DNA from: Mesorhizobium sp. CU3
Lineage (GTDB): Bacteria > Pseudomonadota > Alphaproteobacteria > Rhizobiales > Rhizobiaceae
DNA: 64,000 nt
NCBI RefSeq assembly: GCF_006442965.1
Contig: NZ_VFWX01000005.1
Location: 244,821-308,820, forward strand
Direction of reading: 5' to 3'
In this document: in pieces, positions 52,748 to 61,642 of the stretch
Position numbering within the stretch: the stretch's first letter is position 1
How the letters are laid out: each line of letters begins with the position of its first letter
Translations under genes and position numbers: made by a program
The notes under the pieces: generated by a model
Told to the model about the DNA's origin: nothing
What the model saw: the letters and a program-made list of their open reading frames with translations, nothing else
Database searches by the model: none

Positions 52748-53559
52748 AAGTCGTTCTTTTCTGCGGCGGGCTTGGTACCCGCATTCGCGATTATTCCGAA
52801 GCGGTGCCCAAGCCGATGATCCCGCTCGGCCCGCAGCCGATCCTGCGCCATGTGATGCAATACTATAGCGACTACGGGCACGAGGACTTTATCCTTTGCC
52901 TTGGCTACAAGGCAAACGTCGTCAAGGATTTCTTTCTCAACAGCCGGCCGCAGATGTTCGCCGACTGCGTGGTTACCGGCGACGGTCGCGATGTCAGGCT
53001 CCTGGATGACAGTCACAAGGACTGGCAAGTTACACTCATCGACACAGGCATCTGGCGCAACATCGGCGAACGGCTCTGGGCCGCCCGTGATCTGGTTCGG
53101 GGCGAAGAGATGTTCCTGGCCAACTATAGCGACGGGCTCACGGACGTCGACCTCGACGACATGGAGCGCCAGTTCCGGGCGAGCGGAAAGCTCGCCTGCT
53201 TCCTCGCTGTGCCCCCGCCGGTCACCTATCATTTCGCGGATATCGCCGAGGACGGCCACGTGCGCGAGTTCCGCAACTCCACGGGCTCGGATATCTGGAT
53301 CAATGGCGGGTATTTTATGTTCAGGCCGGAAATCTTCGATTTCATGCGCGAGGGCGAAGAACTCGTGCTTGAACCTTTCCGCAGGCTGATCGAGGCGGAT
53401 ATGCTGATGGCCTACAAGCATAAAGGCTTCTGGCGCGCCATGGACACGTTGCGCGACTGGCAGGTGCTTGAGGACATGGTTGAAAAAGGCAACATGCCCT
53501 GGAACCGGCAGATGCGCGAGCGGACCGGAAAAACCGGACTTGCAGTCGCCAGATCATGA
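52744..53559 (+). CDS. rfbF: Glucose-1-phosphate cytidylyltransferase-like (RfbF)
   Basis: This is a 271-residue nucleotidyltransferase: MKVVLFCGGLGTRIRDYSEA, VPKPMIPLGPQPILRHVM, FILCLGYKANVVKDFF and FLANYSDGLTDVDLD. The L-G-T-R start and the length are those of RfbF, which joins CTP and glucose-1-phosphate into CDP-glucose. Overlaps at both ends (ATGA with the methyltransferase and with the PIG-L gene) show a tight operon. No clear CDP-glucose 4,6-dehydratase (RfbG) is adjacent, unless the SDR at 48260 fills that role. Confidence 0.87.
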   Translation: MKVVLFCGGLGTRIRDYSEAVPKPMIPLGPQPILRHVMQYYSDYGHEDFILCLGYKANVVKDFFLNSRPQMFADCVVTGDGRDVRLLDDSHKDWQVTLIDTGIWRNIGERLWAARDLVRGEEMFLANYSDGLTDVDLDDMERQFRASGKLACFLAVPPPVTYHFADIAEDGHVREFRNSTGSDIWINGGYFMFRPEIFDFMREGEELVLEPFRRLIEADMLMAYKHKGFWRAMDTLRDWQVLEDMVEKGNMPWNRQMRERTGKTGLAVARS

Positions 53560-54215
53560 GGGCCCTGTCGCTCGGAGGCGCCCAGGACAATCTGTGCGTA
53601 CTTTGTCTTGGCGCCCATTCCGACGATATCGAGATCGGCGCTGGAGGGACACTTTTGTCCCTTGTTGCCAGCGGCGCAAAGCTTGACCTGCACTGGATTG
53701 TGTTGAGCGGACGCGGGGCCCGGGCCGAGGAGGCTCGCGCGTCGGCGCATGGCTTCCTCGAAGGGGTAGCGGATCCCACCGTGACGATCGCCGACTTCGA
53801 TGACAGCTATTTTCCGACTCAAGAGCGGGAAATCAAGGAATGGCTTGCGTCCCAGGCGAAAGGAGTGAAGCCCGACCTGATCTTCACCCACCGCCGGGAT
53901 GATGCGCACCAAGATCATCGGGAGGTCAACAGGATCACCTGGAACCTCTTTCGGGATCACCTTATCCTCGAATATGAGATCCCCAAATGGGACGGCGACC
54001 TGGGCCAGCCAAACTTCTACATGCCGCTGTCGGAAGCCCAGATGCAGCGCAAAATCGAACTGCTTCTTGCCCACTTCAGCAGCCAGCGATCCAAGGATTG
54101 GTTCGACGCGGACACGTTTCGTGGCCTGGCACGGTTGCGCGGCATGGAGTGCCGCGCCAAGGACGGATTTGCGGAGGGGTTCGTGGTTCGAAAGGCTGCC
54201 TGGACCCTCGGTTAA
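53556..54215 (+). CDS. PIG-L/LmbE family deacetylase
   Basis: This is a 219-residue zinc deacetylase. LCLGAHSDDIEIGAGG carries the AHxDD motif and IFTHRRDDAHQDHREV the third metal ligand and catalytic region. There is no signal peptide. Members remove N-acetyl groups from amino-sugar derivatives, so the neighbouring pathway probably has an N-acetylated intermediate. ATG overlaps the rfbF stop. This is the last gene of the branched-sugar group. Confidence 0.85.
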   Translation: MRALSLGGAQDNLCVLCLGAHSDDIEIGAGGTLLSLVASGAKLDLHWIVLSGRGARAEEARASAHGFLEGVADPTVTIADFDDSYFPTQEREIKEWLASQAKGVKPDLIFTHRRDDAHQDHREVNRITWNLFRDHLILEYEIPKWDGDLGQPNFYMPLSEAQMQRKIELLLAHFSSQRSKDWFDADTFRGLARLRGMECRAKDGFAEGFVVRKAAWTLG

Positions 54216-54480
54216 AGCGGAGCGACCGCAAACGACGGGCATGATCCCGTCTGGACAGGATCGCTTCAACCAGCTGTCACGACATAACCAGGAGCATCAA
54301 ACCCTCCTCCAAACGAGGTAGGTCGACCGAAAATCTCGCGCACATTTTCGCCACAAATCAGGCGATTTGGCCTACAGCGTACTCGCCGCGGAAACTGTTA
54401 ATATTACAGCAGAATTCGCGGTTGCGAAAAGATAACAACCCTAGTCGACATGTCGCCTCAACATTATCGGTCCGAGCCCC

Positions 54481-55581
54481 ATGGAGAATGCCCGCGAGCG
54501 AACCCAGCCTTATGACGATGCGTGGGGGCGCCCTGTGAACAGCACTTCGCAGCCGGAAGACGAAGATTCCGGTCATGGTACCGAGGTCGACCGCGCAGCG
54601 GTCGTCGATGCCATCCGCGAATGCATTGAAAAGTTTCAGCTCGATCTCGACGGACAGGTGGTGGTTACCGGAGCCGGGTTTGGCTCAGAGGCGATCACGG
54701 CAACCGCAGCGGCGCTCGCCGGCGCCCGAAGCGTTTTTGCGCTTACAGCGGAGCGAAAGAAGCATGCCAGAAGTCCAGCTACCTCCTGGGACGCGTTGGA
54801 CCTCGCCACCCATGCCGGGCAGTCGGCCAGGCTGGAGATAATGCGACGAATGCATCCCCATCACTGGAATGACGTCGACATTCTTGTGAGCTGCCCCCGG
54901 ACACGGCCAATATCAAGGTCGACCGTCGAGTACCTCCGACCAAATTCGGTCGTGGCCCTCATGGCCGAGCCATGGGAACTCTCTCCCGAGATGGTGGACC
55001 TCAACGCCTGCTGCGAGATGCAGGTCAAAGTCGCCGCGCCAAATCTAGAGAACCCGACCATAAACCTGCTTCCCGATCTAGCCCGGCTGTGCTGTCGACT
55101 GGTGCACGACGCAGGCATAAACGCCCGCGATACGAGAATCGCCGTCCTGTGCGACACCCCTTGCAGGCGTTACATAGAAGATGCCCTGATCGAGCTAGGT
55201 GCGAGAGTGACGGTGTTTGCTCACCCGCAGATGCTAGTGCCGGAAATGTGGGACGCTGTCGTGGTTGCATTGCGGCCGGCTGAGAAACCGTCGATGGACA
55301 TCAACGGGCTTGCCCGAGTATTCGAAGCCGCTCGTGGGAGCCTGCTCATTCAATTCAGCGGTGAGATCGACCGCCTGGCTGCCCGGTATTTCGGTCTTCG
55401 CGTCTGGCCGCCGCGAAAGCCAGGGCGCGGCCAACTCGGCATTGCGCCAGAACTTCTCGGTTGGAACCCGACGATCCGCAGGATTGTCGGCGGCCTCAAG
55501 GCAGCAGAGATGGCGCGGCGTGGGGCGGACATGCACCGTGAGAGCGTCGGCTTCATCGCCAGCGCGATTGCAGGAGTGTGA
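54481..55581 (+). CDS. Unrecognised Rossmann-like protein
   Basis: This is a 366-residue soluble protein of unknown family. A charged, low-complexity ~40-residue N-terminus precedes QVVVTGAGFGSEAITATAAA, which reads like a nucleotide-binding loop. SVFALTAERKKHARSPATSW, DVDILVSCPRTRPISRSTVE and VVALMAEPWELSPEMVDLNA follow. A second alpha/beta segment is RIAVLCDTPCRRYIEDALIE with VWDAVVVAL-like strands. The layout recalls two-domain dehydrogenases, such as the SAH hydrolase or 2-hydroxyacid dehydrogenase fold, but no catalytic motif is convincing. The gap of 265 bases before it is AT-richer than its surroundings and may hold a promoter. It ends at a convergent junction. Confidence 0.6.
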   Translation: MENARERTQPYDDAWGRPVNSTSQPEDEDSGHGTEVDRAAVVDAIRECIEKFQLDLDGQVVVTGAGFGSEAITATAAALAGARSVFALTAERKKHARSPATSWDALDLATHAGQSARLEIMRRMHPHHWNDVDILVSCPRTRPISRSTVEYLRPNSVVALMAEPWELSPEMVDLNACCEMQVKVAAPNLENPTINLLPDLARLCCRLVHDAGINARDTRIAVLCDTPCRRYIEDALIELGARVTVFAHPQMLVPEMWDAVVVALRPAEKPSMDINGLARVFEAARGSLLIQFSGEIDRLAARYFGLRVWPPRKPGRGQLGIAPELLGWNPTIRRIVGGLKAAEMARRGADMHRESVGFIASAIAGV

Positions 55582-55943
55582 GCGGGTCTCCCTCCGCAAT
55601 TGGGTAAAAACAAGGAGGTCGGGCGGTTCGCCGTTTCCGTGAAACGGTGAACCGTGGCCAAACTGACGCACACGCGACAGTAAAGGTACGTTCAAGCCAG
55701 GCGCCGCGATTGCGTCCTTAAGACCAATGCGCTTTCGACTCGGACCATTTTGGTGGGGCGCAATTCGATTCAATGTCGCAAGATGCCTATAGCAAGGCCA
55801 TGTGCCACCAAACTGGCCAAGCGACCAGACGGACCAGGCCCATCGTCGCAGCCGCACCAGGACGACGATGGGCCTGGCCGAACGGCGCAGCAAATCACCA
55901 CAAGTGCCAGGACCATGCGGTCCCGAAACAAGGTGCAACGCTC
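55582..55943. repeat. Convergent intergenic region with repeat fragment and long hairpin
   Basis: No gene was recognised. At 55621-55655 a palindromic fragment (GCGGTTCGCCGTTTCCGTG then AAACGGTGAACCG) matches the end of the repeat family at 28566, in reverse orientation. Further right lies the 15-base hairpin listed separately. The region separates convergent genes ending at 55581 and 55944. Confidence 0.5.
55834..55877. terminator. 15-base perfect hairpin between convergent genes
   Basis: CCAGGCCCATCGTCG and CGACGATGGGCCTGG form a perfect 15-base stem with a 14-base loop. It would work in both directions between the genes ending at 55581 and 55944. The absence of a T-tract leaves intrinsic termination unproven. 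Confidence 0.45.
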
Positions 55944-57674
55944 TCAAGCCAACTCGATATCAGCCAATTCATCAGTGGCCTCGTGGACACCTTGAGAGGC
56001 TGCCCGTTCGAGCCACACCCGGGCAGCGGCGGGATTGCGCTCGCCGGCGACACCCCTGGAGAGATAGCGGCCCAGCATGAGTTGCGCGTGCCCATGCCCC
56101 CCCTCGGCGGCGGCCGCGAACCATTTCTGTGCCGCCTCACGATCGAGAGACAGGCCTTGGCCGGACTCGTACAGCGCGCCGAGGGCAAACATCGCACTGA
56201 CATGACCCGCTAAAGCCGCCCGCTCGAACAACCGCGCCGCCACCGCGGGTTCCGGCAGGCCGCCTCGTCCATTGAGCAGCATTTCCGCCAAGGCAACCTG
56301 CGCGTCCGGGAAGCCGGCTTGGGCCGCCCGCTTGAACCACAGACGAGCCTGTTTTGGGTCCGGCGGCACACCGCGCCCGTCTTGCAGGGCTCGCGCGTAC
56401 ATATACTGCGCCTCGGGAACCCCTTCGGCGGCGCGCCTCAACCACTGCACCGCTTGCGTCTCGTCCTGGCTGACGCCAACGCCGTTGGCGAAACAGAGCC
56501 CTAGATTGAACGCCGCAACCAGGTCGCCGGCATTTGCAGCCGCTTCGAACCAGCGAGCAACGCTTGCACGGTCGACCGGTTCGCCCGACCCTTCGAGAAC
56601 GAGATTCGCCAGGTCGGTCCGCGCTTCCAGGTTTCCGCCTTCGGCCGCCGCCCGGAGCCAGCGGGCACCCTCCTCCGGATCCTGCGCTACACCGTTTCCG
56701 GTAAGATATAACGAGGCCAGCGCTCGGGACGCGGCTTGATGACCGGCCTCTGCTGCCTTCCGATACCATGCCGCGGCCTCTACGAAGTCCTGTCTCCCGC
56801 CTTGCACGTGGCGTTCGCCCAGAAGATACGCTGCCTCCACATTACCCGCGAGCGCGGCACGGCGCATCCACGCTTCGCCGGCATCCGGGTCGGGTTCGAC
56901 CAGTCCGCCCTCGATCAGCGCCAGCCCCAGTCGGAACTGAGCGGCGCTCAAGCCTGCTTCGGCAGCTTCCTGGTAGAGCCGAGTGGCTTCCGGCAGATTG
57001 CGCTCCACGCCCATTCCCCGCTCGTTGAGCACCGCCAGGAGATAGATCGCGGTCGGCAAGCCGGCGCTGGCGGCCTGCCGAACGGCGCTCACGATCATGC
57101 CTCGTTTGGCGGGATCGCCAAGCCGGGCGAGCGAAAGGGCTAGCCCGAGAGCTCCTTCGGCAGAGCCGCCGGCAGCCGATCTCTCGTACCAGTGAAGTGC
57201 AGCATCTGCATCGCGCATCCGCTCCGGACCGCTGGTGAGGATATAGCCAAGGATGGCTTGCCCGGCCGCGGAGCCTGCAGCAGCCGCCTTCTGCGCAACG
57301 GCGAGCGCGGCCGCAAAGTCCGGCTCGCCGGTGGAATCGCGATCGAACAGGCGTTGCGATTGCCCGCCCGGTTCATCTTGCGCCGAGGCAAGCCCACTCA
57401 CGTAGAGAGCAGCCAGAAGCGATTGCGCTTCGACGTTTCCATGTTCGGCTGCCCGCTTGAGCCAGCGCGCACCTTCCAGCCGGCTGGCAGGCACACCTGT
57501 TCCTTCGAGATAGCTCCGAGCTACTCTGTACTCGGCCTCAACGATCCCGGCGCGAGCCGCGACACTCATCAACGCAAAGGCTTCGGCAACCCTGCCGTCG
57601 TCGGCGAGTTTGACCGCCCGGCGAAATGCGACTGCCGGGGATGCTATGCTTGCGAGCCTATCAAATATTGCCAT
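55944..57674 (-). CDS. Sel1-repeat protein
   Basis: This is a 576-residue protein made almost wholly of Sel1-type repeats, about a dozen copies of the pattern A-x2-G-x3-A-x2-x-LG-x-(L/M)-Y-x-x-G-x-G-V (for example GNVEAAYLLGERHVQGGRQD, GHQAASRALASLYLTGNGVA). There is no signal peptide. It starts 24 bases after the HlyD-type gene stop, with AGG upstream of the ATG, and so is the last gene of the collagen-like/T1SS operon. Such repeats scaffold protein complexes. A cytoplasmic chaperone or docking role for the large secreted protein is possible but unproven. Confidence 0.82.
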   Translation of the reverse strand: MAIFDRLASIASPAVAFRRAVKLADDGRVAEAFALMSVAARAGIVEAEYRVARSYLEGTGVPASRLEGARWLKRAAEHGNVEAQSLLAALYVSGLASAQDEPGGQSQRLFDRDSTGEPDFAAALAVAQKAAAAGSAAGQAILGYILTSGPERMRDADAALHWYERSAAGGSAEGALGLALSLARLGDPAKRGMIVSAVRQAASAGLPTAIYLLAVLNERGMGVERNLPEATRLYQEAAEAGLSAAQFRLGLALIEGGLVEPDPDAGEAWMRRAALAGNVEAAYLLGERHVQGGRQDFVEAAAWYRKAAEAGHQAASRALASLYLTGNGVAQDPEEGARWLRAAAEGGNLEARTDLANLVLEGSGEPVDRASVARWFEAAANAGDLVAAFNLGLCFANGVGVSQDETQAVQWLRRAAEGVPEAQYMYARALQDGRGVPPDPKQARLWFKRAAQAGFPDAQVALAEMLLNGRGGLPEPAVAARLFERAALAGHVSAMFALGALYESGQGLSLDREAAQKWFAAAAEGGHGHAQLMLGRYLSRGVAGERNPAAARVWLERAASQGVHEATDELADIELA

Positions 57675-57698
57675 CAGTCAAAAACCTGCTGCTGGCCA

Positions 57699-59096
57699 TT
57701 ACGGCTCCCGCATCGCTTCCTGGCTGACCGGGAGCATCGCGCCGAGAATGTACTTCAGCACGGTTCTCCGGCCGACCTTGACATCGGCTGTGACCGGCAT
57801 GCCGGGCGTAACTGCAAACCCGGCTGGCACATCGTGCAGGGCGACCTGATCGAGTGAAATCCGCGTCCGATAGAAAGGTTCGGAGGGGAGCATGGCCAGC
57901 GCGTTGTTCGGATCCCGCGCCTGTTCCTGCGCCGAAAACGAATCCGGGCTTAGCGACCGTACCGTCCCGTGGGCGAGGCCGTATTGCGAATAAGGGAAGG
58001 TGTCGAACTTGATGACGACCGGATCGCCGACATGCACGAAGCCACTGCTTCGCCCGACGATGTTCGTCTCGATCTCGAGCGGCGCGTCGGCCGGCACCAG
58101 CGTGAAGAAGCGTTCGCCCGATTGCAGGACGGAACCGACCGAAACTTTCGCCACGGATTGAACGATGGCATCCGACTCGCTCTTGAGCTCGACCAGCTGT
58201 TTGCGGAGCTTCGCCTTGTTGAGCAGTTCGCGGGCATCGGACATTCGCGCGCTCGCGTCCGAAAGGCTCTGAGAAACGTCGGCTCGCCAGCCCTGAATGA
58301 AACTGTCGCGATCCGCTGCTACCGCGGCCTGCTGGCGTTTGGCGGCTTCCGCGGTCTGCTCGGCGTTGCCGAGCGCCCTCGACATCTCTACGCTGTTGTC
58401 TTCGGCCAGCAGCGTGTTGAGACGACTCCCCACCTGCCGCGCTTCGAGTTGCTTGCGCATCTGCTCGATCGAAGCCGCGACGGCCAGGCGCTGGCGGTAG
58501 CCGTCGGCGTCCGACTGCGACCGCGAGATCACCGAGGTCAGCTCATCGTGCTGGCGGTCGAAATTCTCGACCTTTGCGTCATAGACTGCCTTGCGGCGCT
58601 CGAATATCGACGCCTGCAGGGTCCAGCTGGGATCCAGGCCGTCATAGCTGAATGCCTGGCCCGCCGCCTCCGCCTTCAAACGGGCCACCTCTGCCTCGAG
58701 CGTCGACACTTGCGTGGCCAATGCAGCAAGGTCCGCCGACGCGAAGGTGGCATCCAGGCGGGCAAGTATCTGGCCAGCCTTGACGCGCTGTCCTTCGCGC
58801 ACCTCAATGGAGCGGACAATCGCCGTCTCGAGCGGCTGCACGACGATGTTCGGCGATTGCGAAACCACGAGCCCGCGCGTCGTCACCACCTGGTCGACCG
58901 GTATCAGCCAGGCGAGCACGATCAGCGCAATGACGAGGCTGAAGATGATCCATACGATGCCGCGCGCTACCAGCGGGATCGGCGCATTTGCGACGGCAGT
59001 CGACGGCCATTGAAATTCGAGTATTGCCGGAGTCGTCGGGTCGGGGCTCTTGATGCGCCAACGCGAAGATGGAGCTGTGAGAGAGGTGCTGCTCAT
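57699..59096 (-). CDS. Type I secretion membrane-fusion protein (HlyD/PrsE-like)
   Basis: This is a 465-residue periplasmic adaptor. One transmembrane helix lies near residues 45-68 (GIVWIIFSLVIALIVLAWLI). Lipoyl-like half motifs are IVRSIEVREGQRVKAGQILA and, after a long coiled coil (~120-310), KVSVGSVLQSGERFFTLVPA. A beta-barrel end contains VPAGFAVTPGMPVTADVKVG and RRTVLKYILGAMLPV, the standard terminus of the HlyD type I secretion family. It connects the ABC transporter 25 bases upstream with a TolC-type outer-membrane channel, which is not encoded in the window. Confidence 0.88.
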   Translation of the reverse strand: MSSTSLTAPSSRWRIKSPDPTTPAILEFQWPSTAVANAPIPLVARGIVWIIFSLVIALIVLAWLIPVDQVVTTRGLVVSQSPNIVVQPLETAIVRSIEVREGQRVKAGQILARLDATFASADLAALATQVSTLEAEVARLKAEAAGQAFSYDGLDPSWTLQASIFERRKAVYDAKVENFDRQHDELTSVISRSQSDADGYRQRLAVAASIEQMRKQLEARQVGSRLNTLLAEDNSVEMSRALGNAEQTAEAAKRQQAAVAADRDSFIQGWRADVSQSLSDASARMSDARELLNKAKLRKQLVELKSESDAIVQSVAKVSVGSVLQSGERFFTLVPADAPLEIETNIVGRSSGFVHVGDPVVIKFDTFPYSQYGLAHGTVRSLSPDSFSAQEQARDPNNALAMLPSEPFYRTRISLDQVALHDVPAGFAVTPGMPVTADVKVGRRTVLKYILGAMLPVSQEAMREP

Positions 59097-59121
59097 CGGC
59101 TGGCCGGTCCTCGATACATGC

Positions 59122-61413
59122 TCATATCAACCTGGGCGGCACGACGGTCGGGCGAGCGCCTCGTCCATCGAGATGCCGGTTCTGCTGCGACCACAGCTGG
59201 CGATACACGGAGCATCGCTCGAGCAGCGTCGCATGCGGCGCGACATCGAGAACCTTGCCCTGGTCCATGACAAGAATCTGGTCGCATTCGGTCAGCGAGG
59301 CAAGACGATGCGAGACGATGATCATCGTGCGGCCGCTGGCGATGCGCATCAGGTTGGCGTTGACCACGGCTTCGCTTTCCGGGTCGAGAGCGCTGGTCGC
59401 CTCGTCGAGAATGAGGATCGTCGGGTCGTGAATGAGAGCACGCGCAATCGCCAGGCGCTGCTTCTGACCCCCGGACAGGTTGGGCGAGCCCTCCTCTATG
59501 TAAGTATCGTAGCCGTTGGGCATCCGTTCGATGAATTCCTCAGCGCCGGCAAGATGCGCAGCGCGCATCGCATCCGAAAGCGTAAGGCCGCTGCGCCCGG
59601 CGATGATGTTGTCACGGATCGAGCCGCGGAACAGGAAGTTGTCCTGCAGCACCACGCCAAGGCCCCTGCGCAGATGACGCAGGTTGATCTCCTTGAGGTC
59701 GACCCCGTCGAGTTTGAGGAAGCCCGTATAGTCGCGGTTGATGCCTTGCAGGAGGCGCGCGATGGTCGACTTTCCCGACCCGCTGCGTCCCACGATCCCG
59801 AACATGGTGCCGGCCGGGACATCGAAGCTCACACGATCGAGCGCGGGCGTCTTGGTGCCGGTGTAACTGAAGCTCAGGTCGCTGAACGTGATCCGGCCGC
59901 GCAGCTTTGGCCGCAGACCGACGGCGTTCGAACTCGTTTCCGAAGGCCGGTTGAGCACCGAGGCGACCTCGCCGATCGCCGCCCCGACCTCCTCATAGTC
60001 CTCGACCAATCGCGCCAGTCCGACCAGTGGCTGCGCCACGCGCTGGGAGATCATCATGAATGCAAACAGGCCGCCGACCATGTAGCCGGAACTGTCGTTC
60101 ATCGCCAGATAGGCGCCGATGAGCATGGTGCCGAGCACCATCACCCGCTCGATCGGCGTGACCAGTGTTTGCGGCCAATTGGCAAGCCGCCCAAATGCCA
60201 GGCGCGCTTTTCCCGCTTCCGCCACGCGGTCGTCCCAGAGCGCCTTGCGCTGAGGCTCGAGGCCAAGCGCCTTGACGGTCTTGATCCCTACAACGGTTTC
60301 ACCGATCGCAGCAGACTTCCAGGTCTCGGCCTCGACCACTTGCTTGTATCTGCCGCGCAGGGGCTTGAGGAAGGCAAGGATGATCAGCATGATCACGACC
60401 GCGCAAGCGACCACGATCCAGGCAAGCGCGCTGTTGACATAAAACATCACCGGCACAAGCACGCAAAGCGTGATCAAATCCAAAAGCGTGCTCAGCAGCT
60501 TTCCCGTCATGAACTCGCGGATGCGATAGATCTGAGCGAGATGGTACATCGTCTCGCCGGCCGGATGGCGCTCGAAATAATCGAGCGGCAGCCGCAGGAG
60601 CCGGCCAAAAACATGCAACTGCAACTTGGTATCCAAGCGTGCGCCGACGACATTGATGATCAAGCGCCGCGCGTGCCCAAGCAGCGTCTCGTAGGCAAAC
60701 ACGACGCCGATAACCGCCGACAGCAGCACCAGCGTCGATATGCTGTTGAACTGCAGCACCTTGTTCACAACCGTCATGACGATGAGCGGAGGCAGGATGG
60801 TCAGGACGCTGAGCGTAATGGACGCGATGCCAATATCGCGCAGCGGCCGGCCCTCCAGCCGCACAAGCTCCGCCAGCCATTTGAGCGTGAAGGGCGCATC
60901 GGCCGGAACATAGGAGCGAGCCGCGCGCAACAGCACCGCTTCGCCGGTCCACACCTGCGACAGCCGCAATTCATCAATTGCGACGGGGCCATCTGTCTCA
61001 GGCGCATCGACATTCTTGAGGAAGACGACGTTTCGTTCGGCACTGGCTCCGGCGAGAAGAACGGCACCGCCATCACCGAGCAGAAGGACAACCGGCCCAG
61101 CGTCGTGAAAACGCAGCAAATGCGACCAGCGTATGCGCACGGCACGCGACCACATGCCAGCGTTTGCGGCCCATTCGGACAAGTCCGCAGCGGTCGCGCC
61201 GGCGCCCTTGAATTCGTTAGGATCGAGCTCCACGCCGTGATAGCGAGCGGCCCGCAGCATCGCCCTCAGCCGCGGGTTCAGATGGTCGATCTCGGCCGGG
61301 CCGCCCGGGACGAACGCTGCTGCGCTGCCCGCGGTCGCCTTGGCAACGCCGGCATCGGCTTCGGCAGGTACCGGAACAGCCTTGATCCCGGGATTCGAGG
61401 GCACGCTCACCAT
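59122..61413 (-). CDS. Type I secretion ABC transporter (permease plus ATPase) with C39-like domain
   Basis: This is a 763-residue exporter. An N-terminal region (~45-160) has the size and order of a C39-like domain but no catalytic Cys, as in HlyB-type CLD domains that bind unfolded substrates. Five or six transmembrane helices (~200-470) follow. The ATPase has Walker A VGRSGSGKST, Q-loop VVLQDNFLFRGSI, signature NLSGGQKQRLA and Walker B ILILDEATSALD with a switch His (IIVSHRLASL). ATG 61413 has GAAGAG upstream; an earlier ATG at 61452 is possible. The genes on either side, collagen-like and HlyD-like, give it a substrate and an adaptor. Confidence 0.88.
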   Translation of the reverse strand: MVSVPSNPGIKAVPVPAEADAGVAKATAGSAAAFVPGGPAEIDHLNPRLRAMLRAARYHGVELDPNEFKGAGATAADLSEWAANAGMWSRAVRIRWSHLLRFHDAGPVVLLLGDGGAVLLAGASAERNVVFLKNVDAPETDGPVAIDELRLSQVWTGEAVLLRAARSYVPADAPFTLKWLAELVRLEGRPLRDIGIASITLSVLTILPPLIVMTVVNKVLQFNSISTLVLLSAVIGVVFAYETLLGHARRLIINVVGARLDTKLQLHVFGRLLRLPLDYFERHPAGETMYHLAQIYRIREFMTGKLLSTLLDLITLCVLVPVMFYVNSALAWIVVACAVVIMLIILAFLKPLRGRYKQVVEAETWKSAAIGETVVGIKTVKALGLEPQRKALWDDRVAEAGKARLAFGRLANWPQTLVTPIERVMVLGTMLIGAYLAMNDSSGYMVGGLFAFMMISQRVAQPLVGLARLVEDYEEVGAAIGEVASVLNRPSETSSNAVGLRPKLRGRITFSDLSFSYTGTKTPALDRVSFDVPAGTMFGIVGRSGSGKSTIARLLQGINRDYTGFLKLDGVDLKEINLRHLRRGLGVVLQDNFLFRGSIRDNIIAGRSGLTLSDAMRAAHLAGAEEFIERMPNGYDTYIEEGSPNLSGGQKQRLAIARALIHDPTILILDEATSALDPESEAVVNANLMRIASGRTMIIVSHRLASLTECDQILVMDQGKVLDVAPHATLLERCSVYRQLWSQQNRHLDGRGARPTVVPPRLI

Positions 61414-61550
61414 GAACTCTTCATCCACCACGCAAACGAGTGTCAGGGGCATCCTCAACCGGGACGCTTAGTCCAAGTCACCCGCAACCTCCTTATACCC
61501 TGAGCGGGCCGTCCTTGCGACCCTCGCAACCCGACTTACTTCCAAATGGT

Positions 61551-61632
61551 GAACGCGCGGGCCGTCTTTTGAAGGAGCCCGCGCGTTCCGTGTTTGCGTC
61601 TTGAACCGGCGGCGATCCGTAACCGCCGGTTC
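61551..61632 (-). promoter_or_regulatory. Two tandem hairpins between collagen-like gene and its transporter
   Basis: Two perfect inverted repeats lie after the collagen-like stop: GAACCGGCGG/CCGCCGGTTC (61603-61632, loop 10) and GAACGCGCGGGC/GCCCGCGCGTTC (61551-61588, loop 14). Neither has a T-tract. Intercistronic stems of this kind often protect the upstream message or reduce read-through, which would make more substrate than transporter. Confidence 0.55.
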
Positions 61633-61642
61633 GGCTTTGCTC

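Noticed and set aside
59050..61503. 817-codon + strand frame opposite the ABC transporter gene
   Set aside because: It is a GC-driven antisense open frame. The minus strand has complete ABC motifs and an operon context, while the + product has no family features.
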